Source: CAZAKZ01 sp964485695 (GTDB taxonomy: Bacteria > Planctomycetota > JAFGQW01). Taken from it: DNA of 26,864 nucleotides. How positions within the stretch are numbered: the stretch's first letter is position 1; every line of letters starts with the position of its first letter. Location of the stretch: assembly GCA_964485695.1 (NCBI GenBank), contig CAZAKZ010000075.1, positions 1-26,864 on the forward strand, in the 5' to 3' direction. A model generated the notes under the pieces. That model was not told where the DNA came from. It was given only the letters and a program-made list of their open reading frames with translations, and searched no databases. Both the position numbers and the translations under genes were made by a program. Below, piece by piece: positions 1 to 9,323 of the stretch.

Positions 1-275
1 TACGGCGTGACCGAAATCCAGAAGAAATCCCAACGTCGACCCGCGGAAAGTAGGGCGTATAGCCATGAACTCCGGAAATATTGGTCGTCAACTGACACCT
101 CGATCCCAGCATTAATAAATTTCTCTATGTAGTTGTGCTTACGGAAGAACAGGACCGTCGGACAATATCTCTCTCGATCCAAGTATCGGACAAGGTGATA
201 TAAGCTCTGAAAAGAGCCCCCCACTTGGCTTGTGTAGATGCTTGGTTCGACATAGAGGACATTCACGCTGGCCAT
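1..275 (-). CDS. Glycosyltransferase (GT4-like), N-terminal part, cut by window edge
   Basis: This open frame runs off the left edge, so only about 91 codons are visible. The start is an ATG at 275; an in-frame TGA lies nine codons upstream and an AGGAG sits about 14 nt before the ATG. The peptide begins MASVNVLYVEP, followed by a GGS-x-x-SLYHLVRYLDR segment and then a beta-strand TVLFF. This is the typical start of family GT4 glycosyltransferases: a first Rossmann strand, a glycine-rich loop and a helix of the form SL..L...L. The enzyme would add a sugar to the lipid-linked repeat unit begun by the WecA-like protein encoded upstream. The 263-bp gap between the two genes (276-538) holds no gene I can support. 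The family is fairly sure; donor sugar and linkage cannot be told. Confidence 0.72.
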   Translation of the reverse strand, partial: MASVNVLYVEPSIYTSQVGGSFQSLYHLVRYLDRERYCPTVLFFRKHNYIEKFINAGIEVSVDDQYFRSSWLYALLSAGRRWDFFWISVTP

Positions 276-538
276 CAGTTGACGATCTTCTCCTACTGTT
301 CATAGGCCGCTATTCGCTGTGGTATAAATGAACAACCGCCCATTTCACCCGTTGAGAGTTTGGCAAAATCCGGTTAGGAGGTGACCTGTCCCCATTTCTG
401 AACACGGGGAATGTTCGTTACCCCGACTAGATCCCACCTGCAGCGAGGAATTGGACCGATCTACCGCAGGGTTGAACGAGTCCATAGTGAATTGCATAGA
501 AGTGAAGCAAAATTTCCGTCTTGAATCGGCTAGGGTGC

Positions 539-1999
539 TCACACCGTGGTTTCCTCAACGAGGAAAGGCCTTGAGTCTGGTTCCAGCAAGCGTCCGAACA
601 GCGCCACCTTCCTCCCCACCGATTCGATCGACCCCCTTTCGAAAATCCTGGCGTCGATTTCCATGGCGAGGCCCGAAGTCTTATCCTCGAGGGGAATAGA
701 AATAGTGGTGCAAGGCCGGCGCTCGTGTGTGTCCTCACTGTGATGCCAGTAGAGGCGCTTCATAGAGCCGTTGCAGTTCGTGACGACAACCGAGAGGCTC
801 GCGAAACCAAGATCCTCGGCAGCCCCACAGAGCGACTGCCACCAATCTTCGAAAGTCGTGGCCTCACGTAGCCGGAGATCAGTCTCCTGGAATACATCCC
901 GCTCATTCTGGATCGCACGGGTGATGGCCCGCCTCCTTTTGATACCGGCCAGGGTCTCGCGCAGTCGTACCGCCCCGAGCATACGAAATGCGGTTATCAG
1001 GAGGATGAGCAGGCAGAGGAGGAGGATAATCGAGGCCAGGTTACGCGCCATCATCATGAACATGCCGCATGAGGTCAAGATCACAGTGATGGAGTAGAGA
1101 ATGATAACCGCTTTCTTCTGAGTGAGACCCATGGCCACGAGCCGGTGATGAACATGCCCCCGGTCGGGCGCGAACAGCGGCTTTCGTTCGAGGATGCGCC
1201 TCAGCATGACGAAGAGGGTGTCGAAGATGGGAATGCCCATGGCCAGAAGCGGGATCGTCAATCCGATCAGGGCCCCGGACTTGGTCGACGTCAGAAGGCT
1301 GCCGGCGCCGAGAAAGAAACCCAGGAAATACGTGCCGGAGTCACCGAGGAATATCTTTGCCGGATTGAAATTGAAGACCAGGAATGCCAGAAGTGCTCCC
1401 AGGCAGGTGAGCATCAGGATCGCCATGACCGCCTGGCCCAGGGACAGGGCCACGATGGCCACCACAAGGATGGTGATGGATGAGATTCCAGTGGCAAGAC
1501 CGTCCAGACCGTCGATGAGGTTCAGTGCATTCGTCATTCCCACTATCCAAAGCACGGTGAGCGGCCAGGACCACTGGCCCAGGTGGACCATCCCCAGTCC
1601 TTCCAGTTGGAATGACTCGAACCTGATACCGCAAAGACAGACGGCCAGTGCTGCAAGGATCTGAGCAAAGAGCTTGGTCCTGGCCCGCAGTCCACGGAGA
1701 TCGTCCATGAGACCAACCAGAAACAGCCAGAAAGCACCACCGAGCAGGGCCGAGATTTCCACCCATTCATTCTGGAACATCCTCCCGATTCCGTTGTCGA
1801 GAGCACACACCAATCCCACCATAACCAAGGCCGGAAGCGCGATGGCTACCCCCCCGAGCCGCGGCACCGGTTCCTTGTGGATCTTCCGCAGGCCCGGGTG
1901 GTCTAGGACCTTGAAACGACGGCCCAGATGGATGACCACCGGAGTCCACAGAATCGTGGCCATGGCAGTTCCCAGGAATGCGCAGAGGTAAGTGTTCAT
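539..1999 (-). CDS. WecA/TagO-like undecaprenyl-phosphate sugar-1-phosphate transferase with C-terminal extension
   Basis: A polytopic inner-membrane enzyme expected to move GlcNAc-1-phosphate (or a related sugar phosphate) from UDP to undecaprenyl phosphate, the first step of repeat-unit synthesis. The 486 residues show the family signatures in order: HKEPVPRLGG (41-50), the acidic MDD (98-100), NALNLIDGLDGLA (157-169), GDSGT (219-223) and HVHHRL (282-287), within about ten hydrophobic segments. After the last membrane segment (about 345) comes a hydrophilic tail of ~140 residues that standard WecA/MraY proteins (about 320-370 aa) lack. The tail contains a TTFEDWWQSLC helix and alternating beta-like stretches, so it may be a soluble regulatory or sensor domain. 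The gene starts 21 bp downstream of the NusG-like gene and clearly belongs to the same operon. Substrate sugar is not deducible. Confidence 0.9.
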   Translation of the reverse strand: MNTYLCAFLGTAMATILWTPVVIHLGRRFKVLDHPGLRKIHKEPVPRLGGVAIALPALVMVGLVCALDNGIGRMFQNEWVEISALLGGAFWLFLVGLMDDLRGLRARTKLFAQILAALAVCLCGIRFESFQLEGLGMVHLGQWSWPLTVLWIVGMTNALNLIDGLDGLATGISSITILVVAIVALSLGQAVMAILMLTCLGALLAFLVFNFNPAKIFLGDSGTYFLGFFLGAGSLLTSTKSGALIGLTIPLLAMGIPIFDTLFVMLRRILERKPLFAPDRGHVHHRLVAMGLTQKKAVIILYSITVILTSCGMFMMMARNLASIILLLCLLILLITAFRMLGAVRLRETLAGIKRRRAITRAIQNERDVFQETDLRLREATTFEDWWQSLCGAAEDLGFASLSVVVTNCNGSMKRLYWHHSEDTHERRPCTTISIPLEDKTSGLAMEIDARIFERGSIESVGRKVALFGRLLEPDSRPFLVEETTV

Positions 2000-2020
2000 G
2001 CAATGGTAATCATGTAATTG

Positions 2021-2569
2021 CTAGCACATGGGTTCCAGGAAACCTCCGTCGATTTCCAACAAGGCGCCTCCGCCGATGATACTAACCTCAAGCAAGATGG
2101 TGGAGATGTTCCCCTTCCGGACCACCTGCCCCTCCACACCGCAGAGCGGGCCAGAGGTGATGCGGCATCTACGGCCCGGGCTGATATCAACAACCGGGCT
2201 CAGCGGTATAGCCAGGTCGAAGGCAAGCTCGAAGTAAGAGAGCTCCCGCACGAGCCGACCCTGGTCAGGCACATCGAGTACCTGGGCAAGACGATTCGTC
2301 CCAAAAGCCGTGCGTCGAGCGTTGTTGTTCCCGCAGAAGAAGACGTACGACGGGAACACGGGCAATAGAACCCGACGCTTTTTTCCACCAGAGACGTACA
2401 CCTTCTCGTACATGGGGAGAAAGTAACCAATGCCGCTCTTGTGCAGATCCCAGGCAAAGGCCTTCTCGTTGCGGGCTTTCGTATGACCCACCCACCACGA
2501 ACCCTCCAGATCCACGAGGCTCTCGACCCATGGAGAGAGGATTGGTGGGTTATCGGATAGCTTCAACAT
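2021..2569 (-). CDS. NusG/RfaH-like specialised transcription antiterminator
   Basis: A NusG paralogue of the RfaH/UpxY kind, which rides on RNA polymerase and helps it read through long polysaccharide operons. The N-terminal NGN domain is visible as WWVGHTKARNEKAFAWDL (25-42), then a basic GGKKRR hairpin and LLPVFPSYVFF (68-78), the signature strand-turn-strand of NusG proteins. The C-terminal part contains a KOW-like stretch, ISPGRRCRITSGPLCGVEG (129-147). I chose the ATG at 2569 (MLKLSDNPP, 182 aa); the frame extends upstream to a GTG at 2617, but the extra 16 residues look unlike the family. It lies between the ligase-like and WecA-like genes, 21 bp from the latter. The location inside the operon it probably serves supports a dedicated role; no ops-type recruitment site was recognised. 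Confidence 0.87.
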   Translation of the reverse strand: MLKLSDNPPILSPWVESLVDLEGSWWVGHTKARNEKAFAWDLHKSGIGYFLPMYEKVYVSGGKKRRVLLPVFPSYVFFCGNNNARRTAFGTNRLAQVLDVPDQGRLVRELSYFELAFDLAIPLSPVVDISPGRRCRITSGPLCGVEGQVVRKGNISTILLEVSIIGGGALLEIDGGFLEPMC

Positions 2570-2668
2570 GGTCTGAGTATGAACCGTTCCGGGCAGACTC
2601 CGTCCCTGTCGGTGCACCCCCCTGGGGTGTCCGATGAACTGACTCCTTGAGCCAGAGGCGAATCGTGA

Positions 2669-5137
2669 TCACTCCGTCAAATCCGAGATCAGCTGTTTGG
2701 CTGCATCCATCTGCGGCCGGAGCCTGAGACAGATACGAGCCTGGCGGATGGCTTCCTCGGTCTGATTCCGCGCGGCGCAGACCCGCGCCAGTTCATACCG
2801 CCATCTGACCTGGGCATAATCCATGTCCAGGGCCCGGAGGTAACAGGTCTCTGCCGCCTCGTACTCTCCCTCGCGGTGATGCAGGGCAGCCAGGTGGGCC
2901 AGCTTCCCGGCCGGGGCATCAGGGGCTTTGCACTCCTTGATCAGGGCTTCGATGGTCCTCTTCTTCACATTCTCGGCCAGAACTCTGTACTCCTCCTGTC
3001 CTGCCAGTATAGGCTCAAGTGCGCCGAGTCGCCGGGAGTCCTCCCCGGCCAGTTCAAGGGCCAGGTCTGGTTTCTTCAGGTGTCGGACCAGGACGAAGGC
3101 GATTTGATCGAAGAGGCTGTTGTCGAGGTTATAGGCTCGCTTCAACCTGGACAGGGCCTCTCCATGGTGGCCCTCCTTGGCATCCAGGAGCCCGGCCACG
3201 AAGCACGCCGTCGGGTGTGACGGCGCCAGCTCGTACCCCGTCCGGATGTGCTTCGATCCGATCTCTAGTCCGAGGATAAAGCGCTCGAGCTGGCCGGCCA
3301 CACAGTACATCGGACCGAACGTTGGGCAGATTAGCCGGGCCTCGTGCAGGTCCCGGACTATACGCCGGATGATCTTCCTGCTTTTTCCGGTAAGGGCGAT
3401 ATTTCCGGTCTTTGGATCCGCCACCCGGCTGATGGACCGCCAGCGATACACGGCCAACCAGTACCGGTATTTGATATTGCCCGGATCGAACTCGACGGCA
3501 GAAGCAGTATGGGATATCAGATCGGCATAGGCCCGGTTGCCGGCCAGCCAGTCGCGGCCCTGCATCCAGGCCTCAAGGCGGAGGGCCTGCTTCCAATGTC
3601 GTTCAGCCAGACGGGCTTCATTTGCAGTGAACATGGCCCATCCCCAGACGAGGACAACAGAGGCCACGCCAAGGAAGACCAGAAGCTTCCTCCGGATTGC
3701 GTTGGGATTCAATTCGGTTCCGAGCATCGGATTCCCAAGCCCCACGAGCACTCCGCAGAATGTGGCAGCCAGACAGGCGTTGGCAGGCAGATGGAGGCCA
3801 AAGTCGCCAACGCTGTGCACCATGGACGCAACCAGGGAAAAGCCCAGCCCGTACGCCACGGTCGCTCGCATTCCGCCAGCACCCAGACAGCGACGGTAAT
3901 TGACCCAGACCACGAACAGGAAGGAGGCCACAAATATGAGGCCAAGGGCACCGGTTTCCTCTGCAGTCTGTACGTACTCGTTCTCCACGAACTCGAAGAG
4001 GGAAGGATTATTGGCCCGGTTGAACATTGGAAACACCACTTCGTGGGTGCCCAGGCCCGTACCCAGAATCGGAAATCGGGTCCAGGCGAGCGCGGCGTTT
4101 TTTGCCAGGCTCCACCTGTCCTCGTACGCGTGCTGGTCTTCCAGAGTGGCCAGTCGGTCATACACGGCATCAAAGCCGAGAAAGAGGACGCAGATCAATG
4201 CACCGAGGGTGAGGAAAACCATGATCCACGCACGCCCATCCAGGCGCCTGCGCACGGCCATGACCATTGAGGATAGCGTGATTGCAAAAAGAAGCGCTAT
4301 CATTCCGCCGCGGCTGAGAGAGAGAAAGACTGCCGCCATGCTCACCACGATAACCCCCGCCAGGAGCCACACCCACCGGGCGCGCGAGCTTGTGATCCAG
4401 TCCAGAACACTGGGCAGCGTCCTGGGAATGCTGTCCAGTCCCTCGTTGACCTTGAGGAGGAGGAGGGTGAGGGAGGCGCCCAGGGAGAGGTTCATGAACA
4501 TGCAGAAGTTGTTCCGGTTCACGAATGGACCGCCACGGGCGACATCGGTGCTTTGGGCCTCGAAAAACCAGTAGATCTTCCCGGATCCGGTGATGATCTG
4601 GGCGATGGCAAGGACGGCCAGGGCTGCACCAAGTGTGGAAATCACCATCAGCAGCCGCCGGAGAGCCCCGGGGTGACGGAATACGTGCAAGGCGCAGACG
4701 AAAACTGCTGCCACCGTGAGCATCAGCCGGAGGTCATGCAACGTTCCGGCCGTGTAGAATGTCAGGGCCAGGTCGGTACCGGCCTGATCCTCCATCAGGT
4801 TCTTCTTGATCTTAAGGGTCTCGGGCGAGAGGAGGCTTAGGAGCCCTTCAGGCAAGGGCGCAATCTGGAAGCAGACGAGGAGAAGAAAGAGCGCGAGCGG
4901 AACATAGGCCCAGGTCCGGATCGGTCTCGTATCAGGCCGGAGGAGGAATTTGAGGGCAAAGCAGAACACCATGACACCGGCCAGAATCACCACCACCTGT
5001 TCACTCCAGGCGGCAACGACCCCAAGGGCAAGTGGTGAAAAACAAAGAAGTGCCAGGAGCAAGCCCTCGATGATCAAATCGAGTCGGTCTGGAGGGGATT
5101 CGATGGTACCGAGAGGAATACGCTCTTGATTATTCAC
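2669..5137 (-). CDS. O-antigen ligase/Wzy-family membrane protein with C-terminal TPR region
   Basis: An 822-residue inner-membrane protein with about a dozen hydrophobic segments in residues 20-480. The family hallmarks are GPFVNRNNF (203-211) and, in the large periplasmic loop, FPILGTGLGTHE (355-366) followed by ENEYVQTAEETGALGL (385-400). These are typical of Wzy_C / O-antigen ligase proteins that join lipid-linked repeat units or transfer polymer to an acceptor. Residues ~560-822 are soluble and helix-rich with TPR-like periodicity (for example AALHHREGEYEAAETCYLRA), presumably periplasmic and used for protein contact. Fusion of a ligase core with TPRs is known in several phyla. It sits 29 bp after the Wzc-like gene. 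Polymerase and ligase cannot be separated by sequence alone, but no other Wzy candidate is visible here, so polymerase is my preferred role. Confidence 0.85.
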   Translation of the reverse strand: MNNQERIPLGTIESPPDRLDLIIEGLLLALLCFSPLALGVVAAWSEQVVVILAGVMVFCFALKFLLRPDTRPIRTWAYVPLALFLLLVCFQIAPLPEGLLSLLSPETLKIKKNLMEDQAGTDLALTFYTAGTLHDLRLMLTVAAVFVCALHVFRHPGALRRLLMVISTLGAALAVLAIAQIITGSGKIYWFFEAQSTDVARGGPFVNRNNFCMFMNLSLGASLTLLLLKVNEGLDSIPRTLPSVLDWITSSRARWVWLLAGVIVVSMAAVFLSLSRGGMIALLFAITLSSMVMAVRRRLDGRAWIMVFLTLGALICVLFLGFDAVYDRLATLEDQHAYEDRWSLAKNAALAWTRFPILGTGLGTHEVVFPMFNRANNPSLFEFVENEYVQTAEETGALGLIFVASFLFVVWVNYRRCLGAGGMRATVAYGLGFSLVASMVHSVGDFGLHLPANACLAATFCGVLVGLGNPMLGTELNPNAIRRKLLVFLGVASVVLVWGWAMFTANEARLAERHWKQALRLEAWMQGRDWLAGNRAYADLISHTASAVEFDPGNIKYRYWLAVYRWRSISRVADPKTGNIALTGKSRKIIRRIVRDLHEARLICPTFGPMYCVAGQLERFILGLEIGSKHIRTGYELAPSHPTACFVAGLLDAKEGHHGEALSRLKRAYNLDNSLFDQIAFVLVRHLKKPDLALELAGEDSRRLGALEPILAGQEEYRVLAENVKKRTIEALIKECKAPDAPAGKLAHLAALHHREGEYEAAETCYLRALDMDYAQVRWRYELARVCAARNQTEEAIRQARICLRLRPQMDAAKQLISDLTE

Positions 5138-5166
5138 TTACCTGGTATTTTTCAGAAAAGAGACGT

Positions 5167-7509
5167 CTATGTTTCTTCAATCGGGCGATCTTCTGGACTC
5201 TCCCTGTCTTCCATCACTTCCCTCCTTTTTCGGACCCGATTTTTTCTTTCCCCTTTCCGATCGCCGTCCTCAAGATATCTGTAGTTCCTGTAGTTGTCGT
5301 ACCGGTAGTACCTGGAAACGCCGTAGTAACCGTAATAGTGGCCATAGCCGCCTTTTTTCTTGGGGACATCGTTGATGGCGACGCCCAAGATGCGGGCTCC
5401 AACGCTTTCAAGGCCTTCGCGGGTCAATTCAGTGACCTTCCGGGTCGACTTCTCGGCCCGCAGCACCACGATGGTTGCATCACACAATGCTCCGAGGACT
5501 CGAGCGTCTGCTACTAGCATAACAGGCGGAGAGTCGATGAGGACCTGGTCGTATTCTTTTGCCAGGTCCCGGAGAAGGTCGGCAAACTCCGGACTGTTGA
5601 TGACCTCACTGGGGTTGGAGGAGATTTTGGATAGGTTCGGAAGCACGTCGAGACCGTCGATACCGGTTGGGTGGATGATTTCCTTCACGCTATCCTTCCC
5701 CATCAGAACATCGATGAGGCTCAGACCATTCTTGGGGGCCCTGCCATCGATATTGAATATCTTGTGCTGGACGGATCTGCGAAGATCAAAGTCCAGGATC
5801 AGGACCCTCTGGCCCACCTGCGCCATGGAAATGGCGAGATTGCTGGTCACAGTGCTCTTTCCATCCCCACTCGTGGGTGAGGTGATAAGAAGGGTCTTTG
5901 CCTTTTCCTCCTTGTTCATTGCGTTGAAGTAGATGGCGGTACGCACCGTACGGTAGGCTTCGGCCGTGATCGAGTTTGGCTTCAGGTAAACGCGCTTGCC
6001 TGTTCTGGAGATCTCTCTGGAGTCCTTCATATGGGGAAGAACGCCCAGCACCGGTGCAGCGAGTACTGCGGCCATCTCGTCGCTCGAGCGCAGCCGTTTG
6101 TTCATCATGTCACGGAGGAATACAACCCCTGCACCCAGGATCAATCCCACCAGCAGAGCGATCGCCATGGTGCGAGCCTTCCGTGGTGAGACCGGACTTT
6201 CACCGGGCTTTGCCACGTCCAGAATGCTGATGTTGAGGGTTCCGGTCTCCTCGGTGACATTGATCTCCTTGATGCGTTCATCCAGGATGTCGCAGAGCTT
6301 CTCGGCCCTATGCATGCTGGACATTAGCACGTTGAGCCTGGCTTGTTGGACGTTGGCTTCCTCTGCTTTTCTGGAGTAGTTCTCCAGGGCCGCTTCGAGT
6401 TCCTTTTCCTTGTCCTTGGCCCTCATGAACCGCTGTCGGGCCGAGGCCCGGCTGGCCTCGATAAACTCCGAACCAAGCTGGGCATGGCCTTCCTGTAGCT
6501 CTGTTATTTTCTTCCTGAGATGCTGAATCCGGTTTTGGGCCGCTCGGACGGTGGGACAGACCTTCGTGAACGTGGTTTCAAGCCTTCGTAAATCCTCCTC
6601 GGCTGCCTGGAGGTCCTGGTTGAGTTGATGGATCGTTCGCTGAAATTCCTGCTCCGCGGAGTAGTAGTAGGACTGCAGTTCCTGGGATATGAGGTCTTTT
6701 CTGAATACAGAACTGCCTGGGACCTCCTGGAGTATTTCGAACGCCACCCTGGCCCCTGATGTTTCCAGATGTGCCTGCTTGAGCAAGCCCATCATCTGGA
6801 GGTAATTCGAAATCACCAGGTTTTGGTCCTTGCTGTCCAGGACCAGGACGCCGGCCTTCTCCTTGAATTCCACTATTTCATTGAGCTTGTCCTCGAGCTC
6901 CTTGTTTCGCTTCTTTCTCTCGACTTTGAGAATGTCAACTATCTTACCGGTAGTGTCTCTCTTCTTGTCGCTATGGAATTCATGATAAGCTTCAACCACG
7001 GCGTTGACGATATCGACAGCTTCCTGCGGATAAGGAGAGTGAGCCGAAACCGAGATGATCTCGTCCTTTTCCCCGACACTGATGTCCAGACAGGATTTTC
7101 TGAGAAAGACCAGTGGATTGTCGATGCCCACGAATGTCTTCATGTCCTGGACATCTAGTTTTTTCAGGACCCCGGAGAGAACTACAATGGATTTGAACAG
7201 CTCGGCCTGGGTGTATAAATAGTTACGGGACTGAGTCATGAGCCCACCCTCGTCCCGGGAGATGATCACGGGCCCCTCCTTTTCAACGTATACCCGTGAG
7301 GTGCTCTCGAAAATGGGTATGGCCGTTGAAAGATGCCAGAGACCGGCAACCAGGGTCATGAGAGTGACACCCAAGATGGCCCAGCGGCCCTGCCAGATCA
7401 CCTGAACAGAGCCAGGGCCCTGGAAGACATCTTCTGCAATGGCCGGCCCATAGCCCGGTCGCTCCTGGGAGTCGGGGTGTTTTGAGGATTCGCCGAGCCT
7501 GGGCTCCAT
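5167..7509 (-). CDS. Wzc-type polysaccharide co-polymerase and tyrosine autokinase
   Basis: A 780-residue inner-membrane co-polymerase that controls chain length and export by cycles of autophosphorylation. The Wzz-like N-terminus has one membrane segment (about 42-62). A long coiled-coil periplasmic region spans about 190-425, followed by the proline-rich PGESPVSPRKA motif and a second membrane segment (~447-465). The cytoplasmic BY-kinase domain has Walker A SPTSGDGKST (544-553), Walker A' LILDFDLRRS (570-579) and Walker B VLIDSPP (656-662). The C-terminus carries 11 tyrosines within residues 722-745, the expected autophosphorylation cluster, and ends in a highly charged tail. Fusion of both halves in one chain is the Gram-negative (Wzc) arrangement. 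No cognate phosphatase is seen in the window. The start ATG lies 34 bp after the Wza-like gene, matching co-transcription. Confidence 0.94.
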   Translation of the reverse strand: MEPRLGESSKHPDSQERPGYGPAIAEDVFQGPGSVQVIWQGRWAILGVTLMTLVAGLWHLSTAIPIFESTSRVYVEKEGPVIISRDEGGLMTQSRNYLYTQAELFKSIVVLSGVLKKLDVQDMKTFVGIDNPLVFLRKSCLDISVGEKDEIISVSAHSPYPQEAVDIVNAVVEAYHEFHSDKKRDTTGKIVDILKVERKKRNKELEDKLNEIVEFKEKAGVLVLDSKDQNLVISNYLQMMGLLKQAHLETSGARVAFEILQEVPGSSVFRKDLISQELQSYYYSAEQEFQRTIHQLNQDLQAAEEDLRRLETTFTKVCPTVRAAQNRIQHLRKKITELQEGHAQLGSEFIEASRASARQRFMRAKDKEKELEAALENYSRKAEEANVQQARLNVLMSSMHRAEKLCDILDERIKEINVTEETGTLNISILDVAKPGESPVSPRKARTMAIALLVGLILGAGVVFLRDMMNKRLRSSDEMAAVLAAPVLGVLPHMKDSREISRTGKRVYLKPNSITAEAYRTVRTAIYFNAMNKEEKAKTLLITSPTSGDGKSTVTSNLAISMAQVGQRVLILDFDLRRSVQHKIFNIDGRAPKNGLSLIDVLMGKDSVKEIIHPTGIDGLDVLPNLSKISSNPSEVINSPEFADLLRDLAKEYDQVLIDSPPVMLVADARVLGALCDATIVVLRAEKSTRKVTELTREGLESVGARILGVAINDVPKKKGGYGHYYGYYGVSRYYRYDNYRNYRYLEDGDRKGERKNRVRKRREVMEDRESPEDRPIEET

Positions 7510-7543
7510 GGAGTCACAGCCTTTCGATCATGCCGCCTTGGCA

Positions 7544-8602
7544 TCAATTGTTGTTCAGCTGGTAGCCAACGTACACGCCTCGCTTGATGGCATTGTTGAT
7601 GATCCGGGAGAACTGGGTCCGCGCCGTGTCCACAACCGCCACGATGTCTCCCTGCTTGATGGCCACGGACGCGGCATTCTGGAATCCATCACCGGAGAGG
7701 TCAAAGGTGGCCGAGACGATTTCACCGCCCGCATCCTGGCGGAAGACCTGGATGTAGCTCGGAGCTGAATCGATATCCAGGCCTCCGCCGAAGCCAATGG
7801 CATGCAAAAGACTGTACCGGTTTCCTGGAGGATACTCGTACGTACCGGGATTCCTGACCAGCCCCAAGACGGTGAATACTTCTGTGTTCAACCGGAGAAC
7901 TTCGATTGTCTCTCCACCTTCAAGAGCCGCGTCCACGAAGACGATGTTCAGTCCACGCACCGGCAAGACAATGGTCTCTCCCTCCCCCTTCTTGCCGGGT
8001 TTGTGGATGATCACGGTACTGGCGCCCTCGGGAATCGAACCACGAACACCTCCAGCCCTCATGCTGAGGATGCCTCCGGCTTTCATGAGGGCGCCCACCA
8101 GCGACATCTCCTCGCGGGTGAGATCATAGATACCCGGTTGCTTCACGGCGCCAGTTACTGTCACTTTCACCGTACTGTATTCCTTCACCATGGCCACGAT
8201 GGAGGGACGGTGGACCAGGTACTTGGGATAATAGGCCTTTACCGCGACGCTCTCTAGCTCTCCCAGGGTCTTTTGATCCGCCTCGATCTCGCCGATCATG
8301 GGAAGTGTGATCATACCCGTGGTGGTGACCCGGCAGATGTGGGGTTTGATCTCGATTGGCCTGGTGGTATTCCCTGGCAACAACGCTTTATAGACCTCGG
8401 GCATGTCGAACTCGAGAATATCCCCTGGCCCGACCCGATACGGCCCGGGCGTGCGCTTGGCACTAAACACGGCGTCCATATCCACTTGCGGCGTGTACGG
8501 CCCGGCCTGCTCAAATCGCGCGAGTTCTTCAGGCGTGGAGACGCTCATGCAGCCGGCCAGGACGACGAACGCGAGCGCAACCTTGATCTTCAAAAAAGAC
8601 AT
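7544..8602 (-). CDS. Wza-type polysaccharide export lipoprotein
   Basis: An outer-membrane export protein of the Wza family, through which the finished polymer leaves the cell. I take the ATG at 8602, which gives a clean lipoprotein signal MSFLKIKVALAFVVLAGC with the lipidated cysteine at residue 18; an upstream ATG at 8638 would add 12 residues in front of it. The poly-export domain begins at YRVGPGDILEFDMPE (55-69). Two SLBB-like domains follow: VTVTGAVKQPGIYDL (147-161) and VFTVLGLVRNPGTYEY (242-257). Length (352 aa) matches the family. The C-terminus IINNAIKRGVYVGYQLNNN could be the amphipathic helix that spans the outer membrane in Wza. Its presence implies a diderm envelope. The gene is immediately upstream of the Wzc partner. 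The 8603-8891 spacer to the next gene upstream holds only small palindromes. Confidence 0.92.
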   Translation of the reverse strand: MSFLKIKVALAFVVLAGCMSVSTPEELARFEQAGPYTPQVDMDAVFSAKRTPGPYRVGPGDILEFDMPEVYKALLPGNTTRPIEIKPHICRVTTTGMITLPMIGEIEADQKTLGELESVAVKAYYPKYLVHRPSIVAMVKEYSTVKVTVTGAVKQPGIYDLTREEMSLVGALMKAGGILSMRAGGVRGSIPEGASTVIIHKPGKKGEGETIVLPVRGLNIVFVDAALEGGETIEVLRLNTEVFTVLGLVRNPGTYEYPPGNRYSLLHAIGFGGGLDIDSAPSYIQVFRQDAGGEIVSATFDLSGDGFQNAASVAIKQGDIVAVVDTARTQFSRIINNAIKRGVYVGYQLNNN

Positions 8603-8891
8603 GATTCTACTGATCCAAATGACAGCACAAATGTTCATCGTGCTAGCTCAAACCAGGGGCCGGAGGGGTGTGAAACGAGCACTTCGAAGTGCACAAATTC
8701 CACGTCGATATTCTCATCCAGAATTCCCCCTTCACCTACCGGCGGGACCGGCCGGTTGTCCCCTGGTCACGGTCATCCCTAGTCACTCGAAAACCTCGTC
8801 ACCCAGAAGCACCGGGCAGGAACGCTCTCGTTCCGCCCGGCACGCGCCCGGGTTCTCCATTACACCGGGCTGTTCCTTTCTTCGTTCGTTC

Positions 8892-9242
8892 CTACGGGCA
8901 CCTCCCGATCGGACTTGCCGGCGGCGGCCGAACAGGAATCCAGAGTTGCCACATCGTGGGTTTTCTCGGAATAGGCTCACGAATAAACGGGTTATCCTGC
9001 TCTTCGTCATCGTCGGGAAGGGGTTCATCCAGGATCGTCGCCATATCCACGATCCCGTACGCTTCCACGTTGTAGGGATCGAAGTTCAATGCTTCCTCCG
9101 CCTGAGCCGTGCCGAGCACGTACCGTTTCTCGGCCTGGACGCTCGAACCCAGCAAGCCGGAGAAGAGCATCAGACCGACGATCATCACAGGCACAAGGAA
9201 GGCCAGATGCCTCCTTGATAGACTCGCCCTAAGGCTGCTCAT
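8892..9242 (-). CDS. Small secreted protein at the head of the polysaccharide operon
   Basis: A 116-residue protein I do not recognise. Its N-terminus is a convincing signal peptide: a basic start (SLRASLSRRH), a hydrophobic core (LAFLVPVMIVGLMLF) and a likely cleavage site SVQA-E near residue 37. The mature part is acidic and short, with TAQAEEALNFDPYNVEAYGIVD, which could be half a TPR-like helix pair, then an acidic LPDDDEEQD stretch and a proline-rich end. The ATG at 9242 is preceded by AGGTGA at 4-nt spacing. It is the first gene of the minus-strand operon, about 250 bp before the Wza-like gene. It might be an accessory periplasmic factor of the export machine, but that rests only on position. 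Confidence 0.6.
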   Translation of the reverse strand: MSSLRASLSRRHLAFLVPVMIVGLMLFSGLLGSSVQAEKRYVLGTAQAEEALNFDPYNVEAYGIVDMATILDEPLPDDDEEQDNPFIREPIPRKPTMWQLWIPVRPPPASPIGRCP

Positions 9243-9323
9243 GGCTCACCTTTCCTATCAAAATACACGCTATCGTTTTGTTGTTGTATTGAGCTGCGAT
9301 CCGGGTGCAAAACGGCTGGAGAC

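Noticed and set aside
389..410. TCCCC/GGGGA hairpin downstream of the WecA-like gene as terminator
   Set aside because: Only a 5-bp stem with a 12-nt loop and no T run; the glycosyltransferase gene follows on the same strand, so no stop is expected there.
3344..4270. A 308-codon plus-strand frame opposite the ligase-like gene
   Set aside because: The product has no hydrophobic or domain structure and lies opposite a clear polytopic membrane protein.
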